Part shown: positions 45,705-57,720 of the stretch, in pieces
Numbering within the stretch: position 1 is the first letter of the stretch
Layout: every line of letters starts with the position of its first letter
Origin: Wyeomyia smithii
Lineage: Eukaryota > Arthropoda > Insecta > Diptera > Culicidae
Assembly (NCBI RefSeq): GCF_029784165.1
Contig: NC_073696.1
Location: 236,159,271 to 236,223,270, forward strand
Direction: 5' to 3'
Length of the DNA: 64,000 nucleotides
Position numbers and translations under genes: made by a program
Notes under the pieces: model-generated
What the model saw: the letters and a program-made list of their open reading frames with translations, nothing else
Told to the model about the DNA's origin: nothing
Database searches by the model: none

Positions 45705-47835
45705 ACTACCGCTCCTCTTGTGCACAGGTATTAACATATCGGAAATTGACATCCCCGTGAAACCTTTAACGCTAATTTTCATAGCCGGAAAACACTCTTC
45801 CAACTAATTACACCCCGCGAGTGTAATGCAGCAAAGCACCGATGTTTTGATACATATTGATTAATACCATAAATTTTACGCACTATCGATACGATGGCGA
45901 ATGAATTATGGATTAGCCAGCCAGCGGTAGAAGAAAGGTCCGGTCTAGGGCACTAGAAAGGCGTTCATTATAATCGACCGTTTGTCGAAGCTGGCAGCAC
46001 GCACAATGACGTTCATTTCCACGGTACGGCAACGGTTCCGCTCCTTAACTCGGTGTGACTCGATCTTCGATGTCGTCCTTATAAATCACGCCATACTGAA
46101 GCTGTTCGGATTAACAATCTACAGTGTACAGAAGCGATCGGATGGTTATAAGACTACCATCACACCAACAGATTTATTAGCTCTGTTGCGACTGCTGGTT
46201 ATGGAAGGGTTCGTGTTTTACGTGTGTACCTTTACTATGGGAAGAATACAACCGACCGGATCTAACATAATGGACAACGCAATACGGTACAGCTTTCTAT
46301 TGAGCTCGTTTCTAATTAGTGCACTATCTATTGGAAACTATCTCCGCTATGGACAAATTTGGAATGTTTGGGAAAAACTTGATCGGTTCGATCAGCGAGT
46401 AAGTGTAAATAGTGTTTTCACACCACCTCAGACAACAGTCTAGTAAAAATGAAAATTTCAGGCAATCGAAATGAACGCTCCAATTGATCACGGAAGCCAC
46501 AAACGACAACTCCTACAGTCGATCGCTTTCATTTGGTTCAGTTGTATTCTGCTGGCGGTGCTAGGCAATGCGGCGCTTTCGGTTGACTACGGAACGTTGA
46601 CCGTTCGGTTGGCGATTGTGTTCTCCTTTTTTTGCTTCAATATTCCCTTTGGTTTGATCAATAACAACATTTTCTTCACCTGCCAGTTGGTGTACCGCCG
46701 GTTGGAACACATCAACGAAGTTTTCGCAGTGCATTTTCTGCCGCCGAAGAAACTCGGCTTGATAATGCTGAACGAGCTGCCGGATATAAAAAATGAACAC
46801 TGGGATAAAACTAGTCTCTTGCAGATGTTGGCCACACAGTGGGATGAAATGGGACAGGTAACCAGAATGATCAATTCCGCCTTTTGGGGTCAAATCGTTT
46901 ACATTTCTACTACCAACATGATGGTGATGACGTTAAGTGAGTTTTCCTTCTACCGAACGTTGATCACTGAAGATAAACGGCAGCGTATGATGGCTGAAAT
47001 ATATCTACAGAATGGCTTGTTTTATGAAATTATGCTGGTCGCGGTCATCGGGACGTTTGATGCCATCAAGCGACAAGTATGACTGATGTATAAAGTAGGA
47101 TTAGGTAGCAAAAAGTTTGATTGATATTTCAGGCAGAGAAGACAGCAGTTTTGGTTCACAAAGCAACACGAGAGGTGGAAAATCTCCGTCTCCAGGACGC
47201 TCTACAATATTTTTCTCAACAGATTAACTACAGACCGATTGTGGTGAGCTGTGGATATTTTGTGTGTGATTGGACTATGGGTATGATGGTAAGCTAAGGC
47301 TTGACTCGTATTTTCTTTTTGTAATGATTAATGCAGTTAATTTGTCCGTCCATCTCAGATCATCGGGACCGTCGCTTCATATGTGGTGATACTGGTTCAA
47401 TTCGATGATACGCTAGGACTGGCAATGAAGAAACGACCGTGAATAATGAACAGAGTCCTGTTTCACGCTTTTATTCAAATGAAAAACTAAATATTGACAA
47501 AGAAGTAATAATGCTCAGTTTAACCCTGATTAACTATAAAAGGGAGAAAAAAGGAAAATGTGTCGTAAAAATAAATTATAACGATATTAGACTACGTACT
47601 ATACTGTGTAAAACAAAACAACTGCTGAGACATTCAAAAATTCAATCAGCCAATACCAAATAATGAAAAAGATACCAAAGCAGTTCCACCATTACTGAAA
47701 AATTGTTCTTTTGATTTAGTGTAATATTTCAACTGTGCCAGAACTAATCGCTGGTGCTAGTATAGAGCAACGTCAGATGAAATCGTCCTGAAAATACTTA
47801 AACATTTTTTATTCTAATGAAACTTTATATATGTT
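45705..47835 (+). repeat. Segmental tandem duplication, unit 2 (contains Gr-3)
   Basis: Direct copy of 36,285-38,240. The 5' flank, exons and introns align closely. A 3' flank (AAAAATTGTTCTTTT...TAGTGTAATATT and onward) aligns with about 38,090-38,230 after small insertions. Confidence 0.88.
46006..47442 (+). CDS. Gustatory receptor (Gr-3), four exons, appears intact
   Basis: Close paralogue of Gr-2 with the same exon plan: 46,006-46,398, 46,462-47,076, 47,133-47,288 and 47,359-47,442 (415 aa), all introns phase 0, 56-70 bp. Exons 1 and 2 are over 90% identical in protein to Gr-2. Differences cluster in the fifth-span region (TNMMVMTLSEFSFYRTLITED against TNMTVVTFSLFSFYRTLITAD) and in exon 3. 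The signature ASYVVILVQFD ends the last span. The frame upstream of 46,006 has no ATG comparable to that at 36,488, so this ATG is the only reasonable start. It is expected to be a taste-neuron ligand-gated channel subunit with unknown ligand. The shared 5' flank suggests similar expression. Confidence 0.9.
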
Positions 47836-47974
47836 TTCGAGTTAAAGACAACTAAGTTTTCTACGTGTGTTTGGGCTATTCTTACTAAGCCGTAAAAAGC
47901 TTGTAAAAAAATTATTTTGAAAGCTTTCACCAATTCCTAAAAATTGTCTTAGAGTTGTAAAAAGCAAAGCTTTG

Positions 47975-48170
47975 GTGCTATATTCCGATTCGGAACTTGA
48001 CCTTCTGCTTTTTATACAAATACTTTGCAGCCGACTGTTTAGTGTATAGGACAATTGCGGGGCTAGCGCTACGATTCTATTGACACTAACAGTCTCTCCC
48101 GAGCCGAGACTCGAACCTACGACGACTGGCTTGTTAGGCCAGTATCGTACCTTGAGACCATCTGGGAAAC
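47975..48170 (-). mobile_element. tRNA-derived SINE, family B (Feilai-like), near full length
   Basis: On the minus strand: CAGATGGTCTCAAGGTACGA as head with A-box character, then GGCCTAACAAGCCAGTCGTC, B box GGTTCGAGTCTCGG, a body through ACACTAAACAGTCGGCTGC and a tail GGTCAAGTTCCGAATCGG. It is the most complete family B copy in the window. Confidence 0.78.
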
Positions 48171-48319
48171 TTCGAGTTGTATAAAATTTATTTCTCGAAT
48201 AGCGAAAATATGCATTTGTTTTTCAATTTTGGAAAAAAATCATAGCTTCGAAAAAAAATAACGCGTTTAAAATAACTTTGTAAAAGTTTAGGAAAACTAT
48301 AAATTTTAGAACTTTCCTT

Positions 48320-51235
48320 TTTGCTTTTCTCCTAGAAAGGTATAGCAATCACTTGCAAAACCGAAAGTATAAAAGTGCTCCAAAGGACCGAATGGCATAT
48401 ATCACTCGACTCAGATCGACGAGCTGAGCATTTTCTATATATATGTGTGTGTGTATGTGTGTGTGTATGTGCAGATTTTTATTCTCACTCACTTTTCTCA
48501 GAGATGGCTGGACCGATTTTCATGAAATTAATTGCAAATGAAAGGTCTTGTTGCCCCATAAGACCCTATTAAATTTTATTGTAATCGGATTTTTAGTTTA
48601 GAGGTTATGTTTAAAAATGTGAAAATCATGAAACATCAATATCTCAGAAACTACGCAACCGATTTGAACAAATTTGGTCTCAATAGAACGGGCTACCTAA
48701 AAAACCCCTAAACTTTTGAATTTCATAAAGATTGAACTTGTGGTTCAAAAGTTATGAAAAGAAACGTGTTCTGAAGAGTGTTTAATCTCACTCATGTTTC
48801 TCAGAGATGGCTGTACCGATTTTCATAAAATCAGTGTCAAATGGAAGGTCTAATTGCCCCATAAGACCCTATTGATTTGTTTTGCAATCGGACTATTACT
48901 TTGCCTGTTATGTTTGAAAATGTGAAATCCAGCTATGAAAAGGAACATATTCCGAAGACTAATTGAACTCACTCACTTTTCTCAGAGATGGCCGACCCGA
49001 TTTCCACAAAATTAGTGTCAAATGAATGGTCTAGCTGCCTCAGAAGACCTCATTGAATTTTACTGTAATCGAACTGTAACTTCATTTGTAATGTGCCGAC
49101 TTGTGAAAATCACGAAACTTCGTTATCTCAGAAACTACACAACCGATTTGATTATTATTATCAGATGAGCGGGCTAGTTAAGGGTTACCTGATGAATTAT
49201 GATTGAACACGTGGTTCCAAAGTTTGGCTGCCCTACACGTTCCCATTTCATTTGGTTATAATCGAACTTAAGCAACCGTTATGTATTAAATTGTTAATAA
49301 AACAACGAAAGTCTATTATCTCAAAGATTACATGACTTATTTGAACATAACTAGTGTCATCGAACGAGTCATCTCTCAAACTTACAAATAACAAACGTCA
49401 TAACAATTTGATATGTGGCTCAAAAGTTATGGAAAGAAGAAAAATTCAAAGACTATTTAAAACTATACCTGCTTTGATCGATATATGTGGCCTCAACATA
49501 ATTTAAATGTGGTGTCGTACTATTTGAACGTTCAAAGTTCATTGATTCCTTGCGGTTTGTTTGTAGTCTGCAAATGCACGACGAGTCGGCCATAGGATAT
49601 GATCAGAGTCAAATAACAAATCGTTTGAAATGATTGGTTTTATCGAAATGACAACATCCTCGTCTTTTGGCTTCTGTACATCGCCTAAATTCTGAATATA
49701 TTCATATTGGGTGGTATTCTGTCATTATCAGCAGACTTTCTGGCATCAATCTGACACCGGAAATACCCATATTGAGAGGTATTTTTGGTTGTTTTCCAGA
49801 AACTAAAAGTGGTCGTCTTCAAATTCAAAATAGTGTCCAGGGTCAATGTTTGGTTTCTATGCATCATCACGTTTACGGAAATATCCATATTGAGTATTAT
49901 TCGGTCATTTCCGACTGTTGCCTATAAGTTGCCATTTAGCAATTCAAAATGGTGCCTGAGGTCAATTGTTTGCTCCTTGCATCATTCTGGTTCCAGAGAT
50001 ACTCATATTGGATAGTATTTGTTTATTTTAGGCTGTTTTTCACAAACCGGTAGTCGCCATCTTGGATTTCAAAATGGTATTTAAGATACTGGTTAAAGAA
50101 AAACTCATATTGGGGATATTTGGTCACTTTGGACTGTTTTTCAGAAGCCGAAAGTCGTCATTTTGGACTTTAAAATTGCCTGTGAAATCAATTTCTGTCA
50201 TTTGGGCGTAATTCTGGTTCCGAAAACATTCGTATTGAATGGTATTTGGCCATTTCCGGCTGTTTGCCAGACACCGGAAGTCACCATCTTAAAATTCAAG
50301 ATTGTGTCTGTGATCAATTTTTAGCTTTTGTGCATCTTTCTGGTTCCAGAAATTCTAATATTTAATGGTAATCGTCCATTTCAGGCTGTTTTACAGAAAC
50401 CGGAAGTTGCCATCTTACAATCCAAAATGTTGTCTGAGGTCGATTATGGAACATATTTGTTACCACTAAAAACATTCACCTGCCAATATGGTTCCATTTA
50501 GTTGATTAGTTTGCGAGATGCTCAGAAATTTGTGAAGAAACATGTACTTTCAGAAGAGGGAGGGGCGTCAAACCATTATGGACAGATTTGTTACCTCTAA
50601 AAACATTCACATACCAAATTTGGTTGTGTTTTCTTGATTGGTTCTTGAGCTGTGCGAAATTTGTGTTTCATTTTCATGGGATTCCTCTTATATAGAAGAG
50701 GGAGTCGGGTTTCAAACCATTATGTACATATTTGTTACCACTAAAACATTTACCTGCCAAATTTTGTTCCATTTGGTTGAGTAGTTCTCGAGATGTGCAC
50801 AAATTTGTGTTTCATCCAACTATTATGGACATATTAGTTACCCCTTAAAACATCCACACGCCAAATTCGGTTTCATTTGCTTGGTTTGTTCTTGAGTTGT
50901 GCAGAAATTTATGTTTCATTTGTATGGGACCCCTCCCTTCCAGAAGAGGAGGGGTCTCAAACTATCATAGGAACCTTTATCGGCACCAAAAACCCCTACA
51001 AAAACCCCTATATGGATCAGACAGACAGACAGACTTGACTGCATTTTTATATGTAAAGATTATAACATCAATATTTTAGAACCTAAAGAGTGAATATACA
51101 TTTATTGGATTGAAACGTTCATGTAAATCTGTTTTTACAAATAAAAAATTCAATGAGAAAGTCTGGGTCTGACCGCTAGGTGGATTAATTTAGGTTTTGT
51201 TGTAGGTACCAGTTAAAACCTTATTTTTACTAACA
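48320..51235 (+). mobile_element. Repeat G, long non-coding element made of three degenerate tandem arrays
   Basis: The start near 48,325 (CTAGAAAGGTATAGCAATCAC) leads to a TA/GT microsatellite (48,435-48,473). Next come three copies, about 180-300 bp apart, of a unit beginning CTCACTY...TTTCTCAGAGATGGC (48,484, 48,788, 48,969). From about 49,690 to 50,440 a roughly 120 bp unit (TTCTGGTTCCAGAAAT-ACTCATATTG...CCGGAAGT) occurs about seven times. From 50,440 to about 51,000 a roughly 130-150 bp unit (ATTATGGACATATTTGTTACC...) occurs four times. A common end (CTGACCGCTAGGTGGATTAA, about 51,168) follows. No frame longer than about 90 codons is open. It is probably a non-autonomous mobile element, since an internally deleted copy shares its head and end. 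Confidence 0.65.
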
Positions 51236-52524
51236 ATATAAATAAACTTTGATTTGTGCAGCAAAGGTACTTTAACTCATAGCTCTGCATTTTTTGTAAA
51301 TTTTGAAACGGCATTTTGTGGGTTGAAAATTTACAGTATTTGTCATATTCGCTATCAAAATCTCAGAAATGCAAAAAAATTAGTTTTGTCTGTGTTGCAC
51401 GAAACCAAACATATTAATATTAATATCTTTACCCAACTCTAATGTAATAGCTATTTGAAAATAATGTGCCCCTGAAAAGATTCAAAATGGTAACCGGGTA
51501 AATGTAAGACTTCCCTAGTAACAATATTGGTTTTATCATAGTTTTATAGCGTATAATACAGCCTTAACACAGCTATAAAACTTTAATAGAACCAGTTTTG
51601 TTAGTTGGGTTATGAATTTCACCGGGATGATGTGGCAATACTCGAACTGGTATTTTGTTATCTTTAGCCATTTTCAACTGTCCGCAGCCGCTACTGCTGC
51701 TGCTTAGTCAGAACCATCTTAGTGGTTATACACTAGTAAAATGATTGGTTTGAGAAGAAGCAAGGTCTGATTTAGTCCGGATAGTACATACAGGAGAATA
51801 TAATGCTGACTGAATAGCAGCGAAGGTGCGGTACGGTGAGACGGAAAGTGTGGTGGAAGGAATTACTTCGGCAGGGGCTGGGTTGAGTGAGAGTTAAAGA
51901 GTATGTATTTACTCTCTTTTTTGACAAAAATATCACAATCATCAGCCAAATGAATAGATTGGATTTGTTCGTTTGGTGCACATTGTACGAATAACTTCAT
52001 TTACCGAGTTGTGCACATTGGGAACCAGGTGTTGTGGTTTACATCATAAGAACTTCCAATAGACTGTACCAACACCGATTCTTATTTACTCGTCGACGAC
52101 GATGTCAACACATCTTAGGCATGATTTATATGTATTCACAATCGCTCGAAGTGACATTCTATGAAAACTTAGTAAGAATGAATATTTTTTCCGATTTTGC
52201 TGAAAAATTTCACAGTTGTTTCTTTTTGATAAGGAGGTCATTTCATAAGAAATGTTGTTCTTGTTGAATCACGGTCAAAAGTACCTATTCAAAAATGTGA
52301 CTGATGAGTAAAATGTTCTATATCAGAAAAACGGTTTGTTTGATTGAAATAGTGTCTTCAGCAAATTTGTTTGCCGTACCAAATATCTCAAAAAAATTTT
52401 TTTCATATACAATTTTTTAACCATTGTAGATAACAATGTTTACTACAATCCGTCAAAATCTGGTGATGATAAAATGAGAAAAATATTACAAGGTATACAG
52501 TCCTAGAGGTTGTATCAAATGGTG
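51236..52524. other. Unassigned spacer
   Basis: No gene. The part near 51,685-51,780 (GCTGCTGCTTAGT...AGTAAAATGATTGG) is similar to about 53,510-53,600, another dispersed repeat of unknown family. Confidence 0.4.
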
Positions 52525-53060
52525 ACGTAGGACTAAATGTATATATTATATGCTGCAATAAACTGTTCATAGGCAACACTACCGTTCATATTTGATGGTC
52601 GTTATTGTAAAACTAACAATGCTTGAATGCATGAAAATTTGGTACTAGTAGTATTTGCGAAAATTCTCATAATTCTTATCTTCTAGCATCTATAGTTCTG
52701 AAAAGAACCGATTTCATAATCTTCAGTTAGAAATTCGTGCTACAGAACGCTGACGATGGCACCATCGGTAGCATTGAATATTTTGCTTGACCGCGCGTAA
52801 TAAAGTTTGCTCTCAACTGTGCCCTTCAGTAGCTGTGCTAGCTAAATATTCTGCAGCGTACGATGGTAACTGTTGCTGCCGTATACAAAATAACAAACAA
52901 TTATTACACATTTTATCTATCCACCGACATTTAAATGACTAAGATGCATAAAGTCGTCCGCTTGCTGTTATCGTTTGAATAATGACGCAACATTTGCCAG
53001 TTTCATTTTCAAGTTCACAAAATGTAATCTAATATAGAAAACAAAGACGTAGTCCTACGT
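52525..53060. mobile_element. Repeat E, TIR-bounded short copy (MITE)
   Basis: The ends are perfect 11 bp inverted repeats, ACGTAGGACTA (52,525-52,535) and TAGTCCTACGT (53,050-53,060). The interior matches 39,640-40,365 in blocks. At 536 bp with no coding frame, it fits a MITE. The superfamily is not determined and no convincing target duplication was seen. Confidence 0.6.
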
Positions 53061-55047
53061 AAAAAAAATCTATTTAAACTACACATAACATTTTATCTAA
53101 ATATTTATTTTTGTTTGATAAAGTCGAATTTACAACCGTTTTGAATTAAGTGTAATAAATGAACGAGAAATTATCAACTTTTCAATTAAGTATTAAATTT
53201 ATGCTCGAAAAGACAAATTTTTATTTCTATCGGATATGTTGCTAATAGCATAGTAGGAATACGGCATTTTTCTGATAACACAATGGAAAACTGTTTTCAC
53301 ACTGAACATTTGACGTCCCACATTTTTTTATTGCCAGCATCCCAAAACGTTTGCGTCACCAAAATACGGCAGCTTTTTATTGGAAAAAGTGCCGCGGCAC
53401 CTGCCCGCTAAACCGCTGGCTTACACTACCGTTGCAGCAGGCGCTTCCATTACAGCTGCCCGCACAAGGGAAAATTTTAATAGAAGAATAACGTTACACC
53501 TGCCGATGACGCTGCCGCTGCTGCTTAGTGAGGATCTTCCTAGTAGTCATCGAATAGTAAAATGATAGATTTAAGCAGAAGCAGGCTCTTATATAGCACA
53601 AATAGTTAAAGAGGTTGTTAATAGGACACGACCACAAGGTCAACGAAGAATTACGCCTCCTGTCTTATCTCAATATAGTTTTTTGCAATAGGTTTGAAAA
53701 TACACTCGATTGGGGTTAATCAATTGAATGGTGTGAACCGGCATATTTTTCCGTATATTTTATATTGTATGTTGTTTTTGCTTTAAAAATGAACGAAAAC
53801 CATTGGAAACTGACTGAGTTTAATTTGTGCGTGTTATTTTACGTCAGAAGCGTACTAATCGATGTGCTTGAGTTGACTCTGTTGAAAGAAAAATGAAAAA
53901 ATGAAAAGCAATTGTATTAATTAATTTATAAATGCTCCATGATCGCGGATATCGGCTCTGACATAATTAATCTCATTTTAGTCTGGTTTAAAGCTCTCTT
54001 CTGGGCCCCGCCTTAATTTCAAGTTCCCACAGTTTGTCCCAGTTTCGTAATATGGATGCACGAAAAATTATTTCTTGTGCTCATTCTGTCGAGCCAGTGG
54101 AAGAGCTGAATGACTCCTCAGGTTAAAGGCTCTCTAATAAAAATCAAATTAAATCAAATCTTTCGAGCCGGACCGATAGAGCTCTTATGGAGGCAACAAA
54201 CTAACATATATCTTGTCGTGTTGAGGCTTGAAAGGAGACCATGTTCCCGACCCCGTTTCGAATGGAAGCAGCCAATGGTAGACATGAGTATGAAGGTCGA
54301 AATTCTGCTGTGACTATAACCGTCTTCTTCAAGACGTTACATCCTTGTTAATGAAGTGTTGTGAATTTTCCAAAACAGACTAAGCATCGTGAGCAGAACG
54401 TGCCGAACTTTTCTGTTTGAAATCGGATTTGTTTCGTATATACCGCCGGTTATGCACAATATCAACGAATCTTAATAAACATATTGCTGTGCATTTGCAG
54501 CAGCATCAAAATACAGTTGTAGTATAATAATAACCATTCTTTATCCATTCTTTATCATATATTAGCCTTGAAAAAGGCCGATAACTGCAATTGCAGTTTT
54601 TATTCAATTATCGCATAAATGCGTCATGGTCAGATCGCGTGCGATATCCGCTCTGACATAATAAATTTTTCGACGTTGGAGAATGATATAACTAGAAATA
54701 GCGGCGTGACTTCTTTATTTCCAGTCATATGATTCTCACACGTTCGAAAATATATTGGCTTCTATACATGATTTGTTGATGTATTTTAAATTTCCCCGAG
54801 GTTGAACACATTTCAATTGTCGATGTTTTTACGACGCCATTTTGTTTGGAAGTCAAATTTCAAAATTCTAAGAGTTTGTCCACATATTAGTATTTTTTAC
54901 CCATTTTTTTAAAAAAAGATCTTAAATCGGACATAAACTGAGTTTAAAACGGTGATTCTACGAAAATAGTTTTGGCATGGTTTTAGTAAATTTCACGAAG
55001 CGAAATATTATCGAGTATATATGAGCATAAATGGTAGTGCACTAATT
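53061..55047. other. Unassigned spacer
   Basis: Includes a GC-richer patch at 53,360-53,560 with an open frame of 61 codons and no known motif. A repeated GATATC-GCTCTGACATAATWAAT phrase occurs at about 53,947 and 54,640. No gene can be supported. Confidence 0.45.
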
Positions 55048-55474
55048 CAGGTCGGACTCGTTTATCCGGTGACTCGATTATCCGGAAACTCGATTATCCG
55101 GTATTTTTTTTTTTTTTTGGTGTCCGTTTTTAAATTTTATTCCGAAATTTTACCTTCCCTTCTGGCATATTTGTTACCATTTAAGTCACTTCCGGCATGT
55201 TTGGGACATGTTCGAATTAAGCGAAAATAATCAATGTCCAATTTATTTTTTTTTGCTTCTAAGATTTTACTCCGTTTCGCCTCAGAAATAACTTGTGGTT
55301 TCGCCACGGCATCATACAAGTAAAATGAAGAAAAGAAATATCTATTCTATGTTCGTTAATCGCAAAATTTCAGTTTTATTTTGAGTGATTCGATTATAGA
55401 TTTCGAGTGATTCGAAAAATCGATTATCCGGAATGAAAAAATTTTTGATGTAACGGATAATCGAGTCTGACCTG
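55048..55474. mobile_element. Pogo/Tigger-like MITE
   Basis: Terminal inverted repeats of about 21 bp: CAGGTCGGACTCGTTTATCC at the left, and at the right the complement of CAGGTCAGACTCGATTATCC. The left end continues with two further CTCGATTATCCGG-type repeats, and a CGATTATCCGG lies near the right end. CAGGTC...TTATCCG termini are typical of pogo-group elements. The expected TA duplication is present at the right (TA at 55,475) but reads TT at the left. The 427 bp interior has no transposase. Confidence 0.72.
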
Positions 55475-55799
55475 TATCTAAGAGTGATAGGTTAAATCCG
55501 TCTCATATTGAGTGAAAAAGTCTCAGGAATCGATTGGTAGGTGTCTGTTCCACGTAAAATGGCAACAACATGCAATTTTGCCCCAGTTTCCCTACAATAC
55601 TAAAAATTGTATATCTAGACATTAGATTAACTTATTCGAAATCTGTTTACTGTAATATCAATTATGTAAGCGATACTCAAAGATACAATAACAATTTGGC
55701 TTCACATTATGCTCCCCATTAATTTCCTTCAAAATAAACTGATACATAATTTATTTATAGACATATTGCTTTTGAAGCTCTAGTTCATTAAGCAGACGA
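55475..55799. other. Unassigned spacer
   Basis: AT-rich; nothing recognised. Confidence 0.4.
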
Positions 55800-56060
55800 T
55801 GTGTGCAGCAGGGGAAGCGAAAAATAAGCGAACTGGGAATATGATACAGATTTGGAAAAATATACCGCATCCCGACGGGACTTGAACCAGCAATCTCCCT
55901 GTCTCCGGCATGGTGTTTTGACCAATTTAACTACGGGGGACGGTGGTATTGTTACACAATCTATTTGCGTATCACATTCCACTGCCGACTTATTCTATTG
56001 CTAATCCCTAACTACACACACTGCTGTGCAAGCGTTATTTATACGACTGAAAGGAATGTC
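55800..56060 (-). mobile_element. tRNA-containing repeat, family D
   Basis: Read on the minus strand, TAGTTAAATTGGTCAAAACACC and the B box TGGTTCAAGTCCCGTC (about 55,940-55,875) match the tRNA-like units of the foldback insertion at 8,409-9,127. Similarity extends past the tRNA part into ACACACACTGC...GTTATTT...ACTGA...TGTCTC, found in the loop of that insertion (about 8,660-8,710). The family is therefore longer than the tRNA head. Confidence 0.6.
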
Positions 56061-56599
56061 TCATCACAAACAGAAGAGTCAGCTGATGCTGATAATTCTT
56101 ATAGACCTGTGTGATCGAGATCAAAGTCAGTCTGAGTCGTGCTTGCAAGCGCGATACAACAACGGAAGGTGCTCCGCGCTTTGAAGCTCCAATTGAATGA
56201 AAACAAGACTTTTTGACGAAAATTGTACTTCTTTTAAAAAAAAGCGGTGGTCTCGCAGGGCGAGGGGTGGACCGATCAGCATCAAAAATTGGGATTTTTG
56301 CATGATGACCTTAAATCTACCATTCCACGAAATTTGAGCCAAATCTGAGGAGGTCGATGACGCGTTTGTGTCTTATTTTGTACACTCGAGATGGAATGAC
56401 CCATACACGATTGTCTAGGGCTCATCGTTGGCTATGTGAGAACATAAGGTATCGAAACTATTTTCGCAGTGCGAACAGTGAATCCATACCTGCCGCAAAA
56501 TATGTTTGAACTCTAAATCTGATCGCTATATCTATTTATTTTATACTAAGATATCTTTGTTTATGGATATAAAATTGGCAATATTAGTTTTTACAATCA
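56061..56599. other. Unassigned spacer
   Basis: Nothing recognised. Confidence 0.4.
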
Positions 56600-56810
56600 G
56601 CGTTGCAAGGCGAGCGAGAAGTAAAACCTTTCTCCTCTTTTCTGCTCGAAAACAAGACATATGCTACGCTTCTCAAGTCTTTTGCACACACGCTTTCGAG
56701 ATACTCTTTCTTCTTCATACATTCCCCTGAGGAGCAGCAAACACGCACCGACACGCAAAAACTCTTTTGTACTGCTACTCAGCGACTGTAAAAGATTACG
56801 CGAGTTTTTG
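56600..56810 (+). repeat. Dispersed repeat F, copy 2
   Basis: Matches the minus strand of 42,740-42,926. Two overlapping plus-strand frames stay open, and in both the encoded strings are conserved between copies. Confidence 0.6.
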
Positions 56811-57344
56811 AATTTTTTTTTGTCCGCAACTATCGTAATGCATTTTGAAACAATTGTACTCGGCCGGTTATGCTCGCTAGTAAAAGAGCAAGCGCGCGTG
56901 TGTGCATATGAATATAAAGAAATAGCGATAAAGAACGAGAAATAGCTTGAATAGAGAATGCTCCAGTGTGTGATATCGGCAGCTACGAGAACCTTACTTG
57001 AGGTGTTGCATGCTGTTTATGAGTGAGGCCAACAGCACTGTTTGCAATCCAATAGGCATGGAAAAGTATTTCATGTGTCATAAACTCTAATAAATACACG
57101 ATCCGTTGCATTTTACAAGAAAGTTCCCTTTCTGTTCTGACAACAAAAGGTAAGCTAAAATATGTTGAGTTCATCAGTGAAATAAAAACACTAAAACATA
57201 TGACCTAACGAAGCTATCAGATACCCCGTATTAATGCTAAATTCTGCAACGCAGTTGATTTTATTGATATTTCTCCCTTCGTTTCTATGGTGTATTCGAC
57301 TACGGAATGGCCAATTATCACTTAATGTGGGTATTTTCTAAACC
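56811..57344. other. Unassigned spacer
   Basis: Nothing recognised. Confidence 0.4.
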
Positions 57345-57720
57345 GGGGTGATGCACACAGGACAGAAATTGACCCCAAGTGTTCTTTTTAAATCCAATAT
57401 GGCGACTTTTGAATTATAAAAATATAGCCTACATTGCCTAAATATCATAAAATAAAAGGTATTTTCGGCATCAACTTCAGACGCCATTTTAAAAAACCCT
57501 CTTGACTTGCATTTGCTGAAAAACAGTCTAATGTGGCGTTATACTGACTAATATGGGTTTTTCCAGAAATGAAATGATGCCTATACGCCGAAAATTTTTC
57601 CCTGACTCCAGCTAGAGTCCAAGTAACAATAAAAAAAAATGTCAACCTGGATGAAACTCGTGAACCAGGCATCTATTCCAGACGTCGTTTAGAATTTCAA
57701 GATTTCGAGTCTCGGTATTG
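57345..57720 (-). repeat. Degenerate repeat G relative
   Basis: On the minus strand, phrases such as TTTCTGGAAAAACCCATATTAGTCAG and the repeated RYGGCGACTT/CCATTTT-type words recall the second array of repeat G (49,690-50,440). Heavily diverged; the assignment is tentative. Confidence 0.35.

Noticed and set aside
48435..51000. CRISPR-like regular repeats in repeat G
   Set aside because: The units are long, diverged and contiguous, with no conserved short repeat and unique spacers, and the context is a eukaryotic genome.
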